A DNA stretch of 64,000 nt, taken from NCBI GenBank assembly GCA_905221605.1, contig CAJNDS010002112.1, positions 186,001 to 250,000 on the forward strand, given 5' to 3'. The notes under the pieces were generated by a model. That model did no database searches, was not told the DNA's origin, and was given only the letters and a program-made list of their open reading frames with translations. This DNA comes from Symbiodinium natans. Taxonomy: Eukaryota; Sar; Dinophyceae; Suessiales; Symbiodiniaceae. The position numbers and the translations under genes are program-made. This document shows positions 21,959 through 31,960 of this stretch, in pieces. How positions within the stretch are numbered: position 1 is the stretch's first letter; each line of letters opens with the position of its first letter.

Positions 21959-22056
21959 TGACCCCCACGCCCGTGACGCCCGAGGCACCCAGAAGAGGCA
22001 GGCGTTCCAATGGCACATGGCGATGACAAAGGCCAGGACCTTCATGAGCATGATGC
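21959..22056 (-). CDS. voltage-gated K+/cyclic-nucleotide-type channel, exon 4 of the visible part (S5)
   Basis: Reads IMLMKVLAFVIAMCHWNACL and on to FWVPRASRAWGS. The hydrophobic stretch with the HWNACLFW motif is typical of S5 in the EAG/CNG/HCN group (HW-x-ACxW). The exon starts after CCAAG, completes a codon begun in exon 3 (A+GC), and stops on a codon boundary at donor GTTACT. The pore loop and S6 should follow at lower coordinates but were not found. Confidence 0.8.
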
Positions 22057-22328
22057 CTTGGTAGCCCATTACCCGAATATAGGTTTAGAGTTTGGATTTA
22101 GGGTTTAGGGCTGATGCCTTGGTAGCCCACTACCAAGAGTAACTACTGATAGGGTCCTTAAGAATTAGAACCGGGTTCTGCGGTCGTTTTTTTCGGTATC
22201 GTATTTTAGGGACCATAAAGGAAGAGTATACTAAGGTCACCCCTTTTTAAAGGGTTGGCTACTTTTTACAAGGGATCCTTGAACCAACCCTAAACCCTAC
22301 ACCCTAAACCCCTGGGCAGCTTAGATGC
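22057..22328 (-). other. channel intron 3 (GC-AG) bounded by GCATC direct repeats
   Basis: Sense GCATC at the donor (22324-22328) recurs at the start of exon 4 (22052-22056). Inside, TGATGCCTTGGTAGCCCA occurs at 22051-22068 (overlapping exon 4) and again at 22112-22129, around a telomere-like tract. Confidence 0.7.
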
Positions 22329-22438
22329 TTTGGATGATTGCGATGGAGCCGATTCGCACCTCCACTCGCTCCCACACGGCTTTGAGCTTCGACATGCGGA
22401 GCATCTTCATCAGCCGCATGATGCGCAGGAACTTGAGC
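22329..22438 (-). CDS. channel exon 3 (S4 voltage sensor and S4-S5 linker)
   Basis: Reads LKFLRIMRLMKMLRMSKLKA followed by VWERVEVRIGSIAIIQ. Positive residues spaced about three apart mark S4; the WERVE-RIGS segment is the usual S4-S5 linker of EAG/CNG channels. 110 nt: one base, 36 codons, one base, in phase with exons 2 and 4. Acts in a membrane as part of the voltage-sensor domain. Confidence 0.85.
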
Positions 22439-22629
22439 CTATAGGGTTTAGGTTTAGGGTTTAGGGTTTAGGGTCTAGGGTCTAGGGTCTAGGGTCTAGG
22501 GTTTAGAGCCTATACTGAACTTGGAACCCTAGCCAAAAATTGTAATGTTAGCTGCTTCTAAGGAATTGCCGTACCCAAAAATAGATAACAATAACAAAAG
22601 AAATATTCTCAAGAATCTTTACAGGGAGC
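22439..22629 (-). other. channel intron 2 (GC-AG) bounded by GCTC direct repeats
   Basis: Donor GCTCCC (22629 downwards), acceptor TATAG at 22439; GCTC begins both the intron and exon 3. An element-like body with terminus CTATACTGAACTTGGAAC (22510-22625) has GAGC at both ends on plus, and a telomere-like tract (22444-22505) separates a 9-bp duplication GAGCCTATA (22435-22443, 22506-22514). Confidence 0.7.
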
Positions 22630-22743
22630 ATCTTGAGAAGACGCACGGCGCCAGCAGATCCCGAGTCACCAAAGATGCTGTCCGCCATCCTCCCGTACGG
22701 CACCGTGCTGAAGAAGTCGATGGAAAACCAGCCCCTCAGGTAC
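22630..22743 (-). CDS. channel exon 2 (S2-S3 loop, S3)
   Basis: Reads YLRGWFSIDFFSTVPYGRMA and on to VRLLK. YLRGWFSIDFFSTVP is the conserved S3 entry of EAG/CNG/HCN channels (usual form YL-x-x-WF-x-x-DF-x-x-S-x-P). 114 nt: one base, 37 codons, two bases. Joined to exon 1 it gives IACLYLRGWF; joined to exon 3 it gives LLKMLKFLRI. Both joins keep frame. Confidence 0.85.
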
Positions 22744-22911
22744 CTGTACTCCCCTTAGAATATAGGGGTTTAGGGTTTAGGGTTCGGGGCCTTAATATGC
22801 AGTATACTATACAACCCTTAGAACCTTGATAAGACAAATGTGTTTTTTTTGTTAATATCCTCTTGGGTTTTACATAAACAAAAATGGAAAAAATTCCCAA
22901 GGCAGATATAG
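22744..22911. mobile_element. family 1 element, copy D, acting as channel intron 1
   Basis: Plus-strand ends CTGTACTCCCCTTAGAA and AAGGCAGATATAG, flanked by GTAC at 22740-22743 and 22912-22915. Sense intron 22915-22744 is GTACCT...TACAG: one target copy gives the donor, the element terminus gives the acceptor, and removal restores the uninterrupted codon. A TTTAGGG tract and a family-3-like fragment lie inside. Confidence 0.85.
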
Positions 22912-22915
22912 GTAC

Positions 22916-23184
22916 AAGCACGCTATTCGCCTTCTGGAGAGGATCCAGTGCCCCGGGTTGTGCTTGTTCTCAATAGCTGTGTTGAAGGATAGTCCTACAT
23001 CTGTGAAGAAGACGATGGTCGTTACCCAGAACCAGACTTCATCGAAGCCATCATCCGGCATTCCATACTTGAACGCCAGCTGAAAAGGCAGGATGATCGA
23101 GTCCATCACCACGAGGAACATGACGAAAAAGTCCCACGCCATCTTGCTTGTCCAGTTTGGATTCAAGAGGAACTTGTCGAAAAC
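22916..23184 (-). CDS. channel exon 1 of the visible part (S1-S2)
   Basis: 89 codons plus two bases, starting after TTGGCAG. Begins VFDKFLLNPNWTSKMAWDFF; S1 follows (FFVMFLVVMDSIILPFQLAF), then a short acidic loop and S2 (VWFWVTTIVFFTDVGLSFNT), then basic RRRIA. The NPNW-x-x-K-x-AWD motif before S1 and FFxDVxLSFNT in S2 are hallmarks of the EAG/CNG/HCN family. Upstream exons are unidentified; candidates lie at 24602 and 25355. Confidence 0.85.
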
Positions 23185-23362
23185 CTGCCAACTAGGGTCC
23201 CTAAACCCTAAACCCGAAACCCAAAACCCGGAACTAACAATCGAAAACACTGGCCTTATTTGGGAAGTGGACATTTTAGGGGTGATTGGGCGATCGGGAG
23301 TGCGGGGCCCTAGGATGCTCATCCACACATCCCTCATCAGCCTAAACCCTCAAGTCCCTAAA

Positions 23363-23444
23363 CTATACTCCCCTTAGAACTTTAATAAACATACTTGGGT
23401 GTTATATAAACAAAAATCAGAAATAATTCCCAAGGGGGACATAG
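23363..23444. mobile_element. family 1 element, copy E
   Basis: 82 bp, CTATACTCCCCTTAGAAC to CCAAGGGGGACATAG, with perfect TAAA duplication (23359-23362, 23445-23448). Confidence 0.85.
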
Positions 23445-23918
23445 TAAAGCCTAAACCCCAAACCCTGAACAAAAACAGAACAATCCCCAAAGTTTCGTGG
23501 CTGCCCACCAGACCTAAGACAGCACCCCAACCTTGTTGGTTTAGGGTTCAGGGTTTAGGGTTGAGGGCTTAGATTCAGGGATCTTAGAAGGGAGTGAAGA
23601 AATTAGGGTTTACTTGGAAGCCCATTTGACTTAGAAAGTGGGGTTGGCAAGGTGGGTTATGGCGGCATGGCGGATTATAAGACAGTTTCTAGGGGATACA
23701 AGTAGACTTACGAAGTCAAAAGAGCTTTCAAGTAGGAATGAGGACTTAGGGCAGTTTAGGTTTGCCCCAGAGCCCTGAAAGGGGAAGTACAAGTAGATAG
23801 AAGGTACCCAAATTCCGACAGCCTTGTAGTCCTAGATGCTCAGTAACCCTACGCCCAAAACCCCTAAGGGTTTGGGGCTTGGGAACCTTCGGGGGATAGA
23901 TTGCCTTTTTGATGGTTG

Positions 23919-24026
23919 AACGCGCATGGGTAGTTCGAAGTCGTGCGATTCTAAGCAAGGCAACCTATATGGTAAGCTTAATTCAGGTACTTATCGCCGT
24001 ACTTGTAACTACCCACGAACAGTCAA
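23919..24026. mobile_element. foldback element, family 2
   Basis: CGCATGGGTAGTTCGAAGTC at left, GTACTTGTAACTACCCACG at right; core GCAAGGCAACCTATATGG. Confidence 0.55.
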
Positions 24027-24601
24027 TAAGGGTTACGTGGGAATCAAAGGCCTCACAAGAGTAAGGACATTCTTCGGGGTTTAGGTTTTAGGGCTTAGGG
24101 CAGCATAAAATGGGGGAGGGCTCTTCTCAAACATGGGACCTTTTGGGTCGCTGCCAGCAACACTCTTTTTCAGCTGACCAGTATGCATACCTCACAGCCT
24201 CAAAAACCGGCACTTCCAAAAAATGGTGCCCACCCCCCCCCCCCCCCCCCTAAACCCTAAACCCTAAACCCTAAACCCTAAACCCAAAAAAAAAACAATG
24301 ACACGACGGGTTTAGGGTTCAGGGTTTAGGGTTGCACATCCCGGGGCTGCCTTCAAGGCTTTAGCGGGTTTAGGGCTTTAGAGTTTGGGGTTTGGGGTTT
24401 AGGGTTTAGGGTTTAGGGGCTCTCACTTTTGCAGGAGGTTCCGACAGTTGGGGAGGGAGTCCCCGTTCTAGGTGTTGTGGCACTTTTTTCGTGGTTCCAC
24501 GGAGGTCTCCTATTTGGGGCATCCCACCCTAAACCCTAAACCCTACACCCTACACCCTAAACCCTAAACCCTAAAACCTGCAACCCTCAGCCATAGCCCA
24601 C

Positions 24602-24706
24602 CTGGTTCTGTTCCATCTCGTCCAAGTCTGGCATCTTGCTGTACGACTGAATCGCCCGAGCGGAAGCCGTCTCCGGATGGTTTCGTTCGGATATGGTCGG
24701 CATCAC
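24602..24706 (-). CDS. candidate exon, possibly channel N-terminal region
   Basis: Acceptor CCCAG, exactly 35 codons (VMPTISERNHPETASARAIQ and on), donor CAG|GTGGGC. It is the next good exon upstream of the channel S1 exon, so it may be its disordered N-terminus. CCCTAAA lies left and TTTAGGG right. Confidence 0.45.
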
Positions 24707-25354
24707 CTGGGATTCTTGTTGGGTTTAGGGTTTAGGGTTTAGGGGTTAGGGGTTAGGGGTTAGGGGTTAGGGGTTTAGGGTTTGGGGTTTAGGGTTTGCG
24801 GGTTAGGGTTTAGGGGTTAGGGATACATTCATTAAGGACTGTTAGTGTAAGGGGGAACATCCCAAGATTCTTGCCATGTGTGGGTCTGGGATTTTTAGGG
24901 TATTGGTTCGACCCTTCGGCCAGATCTCATGCCGCACCACAAGCAAGCCATCCCGGGCGCGACAAGACGCGTGGGTTAGGGGTTAAACGGTTTAGGGTGT
25001 AGGGGTTAGGGGTTAGGGTTTAGGGTATTTCAGAGCCTCACTGCCCCACTGACAAGACATCTTAAGAACTCCAGGCTACCGAGCGCTCTCCTGGCAGCGC
25101 CACTATTGGCACCCCGAATCTTGAAAACCCGAATGCCCCGAAACCCTACTGGTAACCCCCCCACCCCTATCATCTTAAGGGGCAGAGGGGGTTAATCTTA
25201 GGGCGGAGGTTTGGGGGCCCCGTAAAAAATTGAATTATCATGGCTTTACAAGGATTCCTTAAGGGGACTAAGGGTAATAAAAAAAAAAAACAAGTTCAAA
25301 CCCTAAACCCTAAACCCTAAACCGGAGGGGAGTAATCCTTCGCGAAGCAACCAC

Positions 25355-25421
25355 CTGCCCCGCGCCCGACTCGAAGAGATCGCTGGAGATGAGGTTGCCC
25401 TGGGGCTCCCTGGGCTCCAGC
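25355..25421 (-). CDS. candidate exon, possibly channel N-terminal region
   Basis: Acceptor CTGTCAG, frame LEPREPQGNLISSDLFESGA, donor CAG|GTGGTT. 67 nt. No domain. Confidence 0.45.
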
Positions 25422-25439
25422 CTGACAGGACTCAGGCCT

Positions 25440-25548
25440 CCTAAACCCTAAACCCTAAACCCTAAACCCTAAACCCTAAACCCTAAACCCTAAACCCTAA
25501 ACCCTAAACCCTAAACCCTAAACCCTAAACCCTAAACCCTAAACCCTT
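25440..25548. repeat. CCCTAAA telomere-like tract
   Basis: About 15 perfect heptamers. A tandem pair of TTGCCACTGGACTGAAGGC units follows at 25550-25613; a third copy of that unit lies at 44749. Confidence 0.95.
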
Positions 25549-26156
25549 GCTGCCACTGTACTGAAGGCAAGCCAGATTCCCTTTGCCACTGGACTGAAGG
25601 CAAGCCAGATTCCCAACCCTAAACCCGAAACTCTAAGCCCGAACCCATGAACCCTTTTTTGCTTCAGGGCTCCGGAAGTCTGTGGCCTGTGAGGATCGAA
25701 GCCTCTGAACCCTTTACCCAAAACCCATATTATCAGGTAGGGTGGTAAGACATCGCACCCGAGTGAATCGACAACCAGTCCACAACGCCTTAGCCGGTGT
25801 CACCTAGACCCCTTCGCCGGACTCCGACCTGGCAACCGCAAACCCATGACCAACCCCTCAACCCTACCTTTCGGGCAAAGAGTCGGCGATTCCTTTAGGT
25901 TATCACTACAACTAAAAATCTTAGAGTCTTAGACCTTATGTAAGCTACTAAAGCAAGGTTTGGGTCTCCTAAGGTAAGCTCCAAACCCAAAAAACCTTGT
26001 AACAATGCCGCCCGCAACACCACCATCTTTCAACAACAAGAATTGAAGGAGAATGATGCTTGCCTACCCCTGCCCCCTAGTTCATTGTACATGTCCAGGG
26101 GGCTGTTCCTTAGACCCTAAGGTTGTACCCTTGGGTCCGGAGACCCATTGAAGAAC

Positions 26157-26220
26157 TAAACCCTAAACCCTAAACCCTAAACCCTAAACCCTAAACCCTA
26201 AACCCTAAACCCTAAACCCC
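26157..26220. repeat. CCCTAAA telomere-like tract
   Basis: About nine heptamers, facing the TTTAGGG tract at 26346 across a small exon candidate. The stretch 25740-26156 upstream shows no supported gene. Confidence 0.95.
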
Positions 26221-26292
26221 TTAGGGAACACAGGGGTATATCGGGTGCATAAGCAAAACCCCAAGCCCTAAAACGCTTTTGAGAGGATCAAC

Positions 26293-26337
26293 CCTGCGGT
26301 CGCCTAAGCTCTGGCCGCCTTTCCTCTGCTTCCTCGG
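26293..26337 (-). CDS. candidate short exon
   Basis: Acceptor CTGCAG, frame EEAEERRPELRRPQ, highly charged. Opposed telomere-like tracts on both sides. Confidence 0.35.
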
Positions 26338-26345
26338 CTGCAGAA

Positions 26346-26430
26346 TAGGGTTTAGGGTTTAGGGTTTAGGGTTTAGGGTTTAGGGTTTAGGGTTTAGGGT
26401 TTAGGGTTTTGGGTTTTGGGTTTAGGGTTT
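26346..26430. repeat. TTTAGGG telomere-like tract
   Basis: Canonical heptamers with a TTTTGGG variant near the right end. A second tract lies at 26527-26593. Confidence 0.95.
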
Positions 26431-26854
26431 AGGGTTTGGAGGGCTGTGCGTATGGTGCATTGGGTTCAAGGCCTACCATATAGTTCGGGCAGGAAGAAAA
26501 ACCAGGGTTCCCTAAGCCCTGAATTCGGGTTTAGGGTTTAGGGTTTAGGGTTTAGGGTTTAGGGTTTAGGGTTTAGGGTTTAGGGTTTAGGGTGAGCTCA
26601 GGGCTCCGCAGGCATTCGATGCAGCATCCCCGCACCGAGGCTTGCAGAGTTCTACCGGGGAGGGTTTGGCAGCCTTAGGTAGGGTTGGGATGCAGGGTCA
26701 AAACCTCAAACCCCGAACCCCAATCGAAAGCCCTGGACCCTATAGACCCTAGACCCTAAATCCGAAACCCTAAACCCTCTCTCTCTCACAGGCGCTCAGC
26801 CCTGAACCCTAAATCCGAAACCCTAAACCCCAAACCCCAAACCCCAAACCCTGC

Positions 26855-26942
26855 CCACGCACGGGAGCCGGGATACGAGTGGCAAGGCAGCCTGCAAGAC
26901 CGCTGCGTGCTCCGAAAGGTTGTACAAGTCCTCTGGGACCTC
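26855..26942 (-). CDS. candidate exon, unknown protein
   Basis: Acceptor CTGCAG, then EVPEDLYNLSEHAAVLQAAL and PLVSRLPCVGR. Strong protein-like frame, family not recognised. Confidence 0.5.
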
Positions 26943-27237
26943 CTGCAGCCCCTAAACCCTAAACCCTAAACCCTAAACCCTAAACTGGTTTCCGGGTCGG
27001 TTAGGGGGTTTAGGCTCCTTTCTTCGTTTCTCGGGGGCTTACGGGCTCTGAGGTGCCTGAAGCCCGAAATGACCGTCTACTGGCCTGGATGTGCCATCCC
27101 CCCCGCTCCCTCTGGTCTCATGCCGGCGGAACTGGGTAAGTCTGAGACGCATCCCAAGGGCTTCAAGGTTTAGGGTCTGAGGGTTACGGGTTTAAGGGTT
27201 TGACGGTTTAAGGGTTTAAGGGTTTAAGGGTTTAGGG

Positions 27238-27311
27238 CAAATCGAAAATGGCGCCACGTCGGCATCCTGGTGAATGGACATTGCGTCGTGGCTGCGGTAC
27301 TCCCCGGCCTC
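27238..27311 (-). CDS. candidate exon, unknown protein
   Basis: Acceptor TTTGCAG, frame EAGEYRSHDAMSIHQDADVA. Confidence 0.5.
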
Positions 27312-27399
27312 CTGCAAAGTTTTTCAAGTCCATAACAAGTTTCAAGGGGCCGAAACCCTAGGCCCTTAGCCCTAAACACCACGAAGGTCCTGTAAGTAG

Positions 27400-27680
27400 C
27401 CTAGGCTTCCAAGGGCCCTTGCAACCCAACCTTGAATTCCTTTTTGCAGGTGTTGGGCTACATGGGCTCCAGAGCGGTTGCTGCCGAAGCAGAATCGTCG
27501 TACAACTCTCGATTTAGACCGAAGAGTATAACTAACCTAGGAAAAAACAGGGTGTAGGGTTTAGGGTTAAGGGTGACACACAACAGTAACCTAGGCATAG
27601 AAAGGGTGCCCTTTTGGTTTAACGACAGAGAGGGAATGAGGGCCTACTCTGAGTCCTACGTTACCCCGAAGCAAGCAAGC
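27400..27680. repeat. dispersed repeat family 6, copy 2
   Basis: Matches 20667-20960 block by block and has a telomere-like insert at the equivalent point (about 27551-27570). Confidence 0.6.
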
Positions 27681-27889
27681 ACAAAGCCATTAAACCCCGA
27701 ACTGCAGGGTTTAGGGTTTAGGGTTTAGGGTTTAGGGTTTAGGGTTTAGGGTTTAGGGTTTAGAGGTTCCTAAACATATGGGTTTAGGGGCCTTGGGCGT
27801 GCAGGTAGGTTTTGGTTTCCTTTTTGAGCTATTGATCTGGTGATAGGGACTGACCTGCTTGGATTCGTTAGGGATAAAGGTTACCCCTT

Positions 27890-27967
27890 TCCAGGGGTCG
27901 GGGTGCTATCTGCGCATCCTTCGATTGATCTTGCCCGTCTGAGATGTAGATCAGAGAGATGCGCAAC
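27890..27967 (-). CDS. candidate exon, unknown protein
   Basis: Acceptor GTCCAG, frame LRISLIYISDGQDQSKDAQI. Confidence 0.45.
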
Positions 27968-28254
27968 CTGGACCTACCGGTCCTAAACCATAAACCCTAA
28001 ACCCTGGCTCCCTCATACTAACAGTCCTGAATAGAGATTATAATAGGGGGGTACTAGCATCCCTATTAAGGACTGTTAGTATACCCTAAACCGTAGACCT
28101 AAACCCTAAACTCTTTTTCCTAAACCCTAAGCCCGAGAAGCTTTTTTGCAACAGGCTTGCCACTTAAACCCTAGACCCTAGACCCGAGATCCTATCTAAA
28201 CCCTAAACCCTAAACCCTAAACCCTAAACCCTAAACCCTAAACCCAGGTTGGGC

Positions 28255-28340
28255 CAGGCGCCTCGCGCCCGGTGCCGCAGATGCTCGACTGCCAGCAGCC
28301 GGCTACTGACCTCGACCGACACCCGCGCCGATCTTGGATC
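28255..28340 (-). CDS. candidate exon, unknown protein
   Basis: Frame DPRSARVSVEVSSRLLAVEH then LRHRARGAW. CCCTAAA tracts on both sides. Confidence 0.45.
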
Positions 28341-28734
28341 CAAACCAAAACTAACCCTAAACCCTAAACCCTAAACCCCAAACCCCCAACCCTAAACCCT
28401 TGAAGCCCCAACTCAAAGCCATCTTGGACAGCCCAAGCCGCAAATCCAAACACTCTGAAGCCTACTTGAAAGTTCATGGGATTAGGGGGTTTACGGATAC
28501 TTGGGGCTTAGGGTTTGGGGATACTTGCAGGTTCATATGGCTAGCTACTAAGTCGGGTTCTAGAAGTACATTACTGAGAAGTACGCATGAACCTTCTAGT
28601 ATCCCAAACCCCTCAACCCTAAACTCTAGCCAAAGTTCTGAGGTCCACTGCGGAGGCAGGTTTCTCTTGGGATGTTTTTTGTTTTTGTTTGGGTATGTTT
28701 TGGGGTTTAGGGTTTAGCGTTCAAGGGTCAGGAA

Positions 28735-28880
28735 TTAGGGTTTAGGGTTTAGGGTTTTAGGGTTTTAGGGTTTTAGGGTTTTAGGGTTTTAGGGTTTTAG
28801 GGTTTGGGGGTTTTAGGTTTTTAGGGTTTTAGGGCTCTAGGGTTCTAGGGTTCTAGGGTTCTAGGGTTCAGGGTTTAGAA
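28735..28880. repeat. TTTTAGGG / TTCTAGGG variant telomere-like tract
   Basis: Octamer variants in separate homogeneous sub-blocks, followed by C, A and TA runs to 28922. Confidence 0.9.
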
Positions 28881-29253
28881 ACCCCCCCCCCCAAAAAAAA
28901 AAAAAAAATATATATATATATACCCAAAAAGAACCCCCACCCGTCCGACTGCCCTAAGCCCTAAACCTAAACCCGCAACGCTAGACTAGGCTTCCCTTCC
29001 TTTCATCAAGGGACTAAGGGGCGGGGAGGGGGGCCCTTCTAAGGGACGGTATGTGTAGGCCTCCCAAAGCAGGGACATGCTAGGGATGCTATCAGTGTAC
29101 CTTGGGGACCAAACATGCCTTCCTCGGGATCATAGTAGTACAGGGTACAAGACCCCTCAATCTTACGGTTCATTGGCCCCCGAAGGTATTAGGAGCATTG
29201 TATCTTCATGTCTTACTCTGTTTCCTGTTGGGTTTCTGCAAAGGGATTGAGGC

Positions 29254-29345
29254 TGGGGATGTTCCCCCTTAGTATTCATAGGGGTTCTAATAGGGGGTAC
29301 TACCATGCCTACTCAGGAACTGTTAGTATAGGGGGAACATCCCAA
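29254..29345. mobile_element. family 4 element
   Basis: GGGGATGTTCCCCCTTAG at left, AGTATAGGGGGAACATCCC at right: long near-perfect inverted termini. Other copies or ends: 17639, 24830, 28014, 41150. Confidence 0.7.
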
Positions 29346-29499
29346 GGAGGGTTTGGGAGGAGAGGAGGGGGGGGGGGGGTAAGGGATGAGCCCTGTTCTA
29401 TGGGGAGTGGAAGTGCATCTCATTCCCTCATCAGATCTCGTCAGTGACCTGAATAGGGTTTAGGGTTTAGGGTTTAGGGTTTAGGGTTTAGGATTTAGG

Positions 29500-30060
29500 G
29501 TTACGATGCCGCTAACAGGCTTGGCCTTGGAAATCGTGAAAATAATATCTTTAGGTTTTGAATTTAAAAGGAGTCCGAAAACAATCGACATGAAAGTAGA
29601 AGAATGAAAGTCGAACAAAAGCCCTGAATGTAGAAACACAAGCACTGGGCCCAAAGGAGGTGGAAACAAGCCAGACAAAAATGCTAAACAAATTAGACAA
29701 AAGTGCGAAACAAATTAGACGAAAATGCAATTTCTTGTTTTCAGCATTCTCCCCATGTTCCTTGCTTTACCTGAGGACCTAGTGTGTTCCCTACAATTTG
29801 TTTCTTCTGCTTTATGTCTGTCCTAGTGGTTCTTACATGTTCCTATGTTTGCCTTTTTTCTCACTTTATGATCCATGTTTTCCTCACTTTTTGGCCAGTT
29901 TTCCCTAGTTGGAATGCCATTGTTTTCCTACTTTTTGGGAAAAATGAAGACGTCGAATTCGTCATCGATTTATGCGTTCCTAATGAATTTTGCATATTTT
30001 TCTCACTTTCATTCCTATGGTTTTTGGATGGTTTTCACAACATAAATTATTTTAGGCCGT
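29500..30060. other. A/T-rich segment, no gene called
   Basis: Unusually A/T-rich for this window, with two ACAAATTAGAC units near 29690-29720. A 139-codon hydrophobic plus frame (29784-30203) looks like a by-product of T-rich sequence. Confidence 0.4.
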
Positions 30061-30323
30061 CCCCAACGGGCGCCTCTAAACACATGCACATGTTGTCCCC
30101 AAGCTTAGGGCAACCGCACAGTTCTCAAGCCCGTCCACAAAGGTCACGGAACAAAAGCCGTCTTCGAAAACCCTCGCAACCCTGCAACGCCAATATGCCC
30201 TAGCCGACAGACATAGATCACAGGACAGCCCTTAAATACCCTTAAGCCGTTTTGCCGAAACCCAAACACTAAACCCTAAACCCTGAACCCTGAACTGATC
30301 TTCACTTCCCTCCGCCCACCCAC

Positions 30324-30360
30324 CTGTCCATGATGCTCTGCACCGCGCCCTTGCAGAGCG
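30324..30360 (-). CDS. candidate short exon
   Basis: Frame GAVQSIMD before donor ACAG|GTGGGT; acceptor CTGCAAG. Very short, so weak. Confidence 0.3.
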
Positions 30361-30683
30361 GGGTTAGGAAAGCACACCACCAAGGCCTTACGATAATGGG
30401 GACCCCAAAAATCGACTCCCAAATTCGTAGGATCCCCTTATAATAATAAGGATCCCAACGAGGTACCTCATTTGGGAAGGGGCTTCTCAAGACACGGCTG
30501 CTGCAGCGGCCAAAAATGATTCAGGCTGTGGTCCCGCAGCACAGAACTGAGTTCAAAACAGGCTCCGAGGGGTTTAGGGTTTGGGGTTGAGGGTTTAGGG
30601 TTTAGGGTTTAGGGAGTACTCCAAGATGCCTCCACGCCCCGCAACCACGCGCAAGAAAACACACAGTGATGCTTGTAGTCGTG

Positions 30684-30781
30684 TTAGAAGACATCGCGGA
30701 TGGCCTCTTTTCGCTGTGGCGATATTCGGCTCGAAGCTGGGTAGCCTGAGACGAGCTTCAGAGCTCTTCGCCCGAAAGCCG
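30684..30781 (-). CDS. candidate 3' exon, unknown protein
   Basis: After GGGTAG the frame reads FGRRALKLVSGYPASSRISP then QRKEAIRDVF and ends in TAA (30684-30686). The acceptor lies in the long telomere-like tract. Confidence 0.45.
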
Positions 30782-30783
30782 CT

Positions 30784-31257
30784 ACCCTAAACCCTAAACC
30801 CTAAACCCTAAACCCTAAACCCTAAACCCTAAACCCTAAACCCTAAACCCTAAACCCTAAACCCTAAACCCTAAACCCTAAACCCTAAACCCAAAACCCT
30901 AAACCCTAAACCCTAACCCCTAAACCTAAACCCTAAACCCTAAACCCTAAACCCTAAACCCTAAACCCTAAACCCTAAACTCTAAACCCTAAACCCTAAA
31001 CCCTAAACCCTAAACCCTAAACCCTAAACCCTAAACCCTAAACCCTAAACCCTAAACCCTAAAACATAAACCCTAAACCCTAAACCCTAAACCCTAAACC
31101 CTAAACCCTAAACCCTAAACCCTAAACCCTAAACCCTAACCCTAAACCCTAAAACCCTAAACCCTAAACCCTAAACCCTAAACCCTAAACCCTAAACCCT
31201 AAACCCTAACCCTGAACCCTGAACCCTGAACCCTGATCCCTGAACCCTAAACCCTAC
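30784..31257. repeat. longest CCCTAAA telomere-like tract, about 470 bp
   Basis: More than 60 heptamers with single-base variants (CTAACCC, ACATAAA, CCTGAAC). Exon candidates lie directly at both ends. Confidence 0.95.
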
Positions 31258-31427
31258 TCGAGCGTACACATGTGGTCGGTATGTATGCATCTCAACCCCT
31301 GCCGCTGACGGCGTCAAGCGCAGGCCTCTTGCCATCTCTTCACGGGCCGCCCACCATTGGACGAAATCGACAGCCGTTTCTCTTAAAGACAAGTCGCCTG
31401 CAGCCGACTGATCAATCCTGAGCAAGC
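31258..31427 (-). CDS. candidate exon, unknown protein
   Basis: Acceptor TTGCTCAG, about 56 codons including LRETAVDFVQWWAAREEMAR, donor GTAGGG leading into telomere-like repeats. One of the best exon candidates; helical and charged. Confidence 0.55.
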
Positions 31428-31900
31428 AAGCTAACCCGCTCCCTCACACGACAACGACTTGGAAATGCAAGGTTTAGGGTTGAGGGTTTAGGGTTTAGGG
31501 TTTGGGAAATACAAGCCTAGAGTCAATACTTACAAGGGGTTTCCGACCTCTAGCTTCGCCAAAGTCCTAGACACTTGGCAAGACATAAAACCCTACTCAT
31601 TATAATTACTCATGCACCTTCAAGTAGCTGTAAAACCCTAAACTCTCAACCCTAAACCCTAAACCCTATTACAAAGGGTCTCAGTGGAAAGCCCAAGGCT
31701 CCCTTTCCGCAGCTGACTAACGTTCTCCTTCAAGACGTTAGTTGCGCTGCCTCGGATGCAGCGGTTCAGGGTTTAGGGTTTGGGGTTCAGGGTTTAGGGT
31801 TTAGGATGTAGGGTTTAGACGACCTAGGGCCCCCGATGTACGGAGCGGCCTGAGAGGGTCCAACAGTGCTGGCCCAATGAATGCCCGAAGCCCTCCAAAC

Positions 31901-31960
31901 CTGGCGCGCCAAACTGCAGATCTCCGAAATGCTAGCATCCTCCTGGCCGCGGAAGCTGAT
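31901..31960 (-). CDS. candidate exon, unknown protein
   Basis: Acceptor CCCCAG, exactly 20 codons ISFRGQEDASISEICSLARQ, donor CAG|GTTTGG. Confidence 0.5.
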
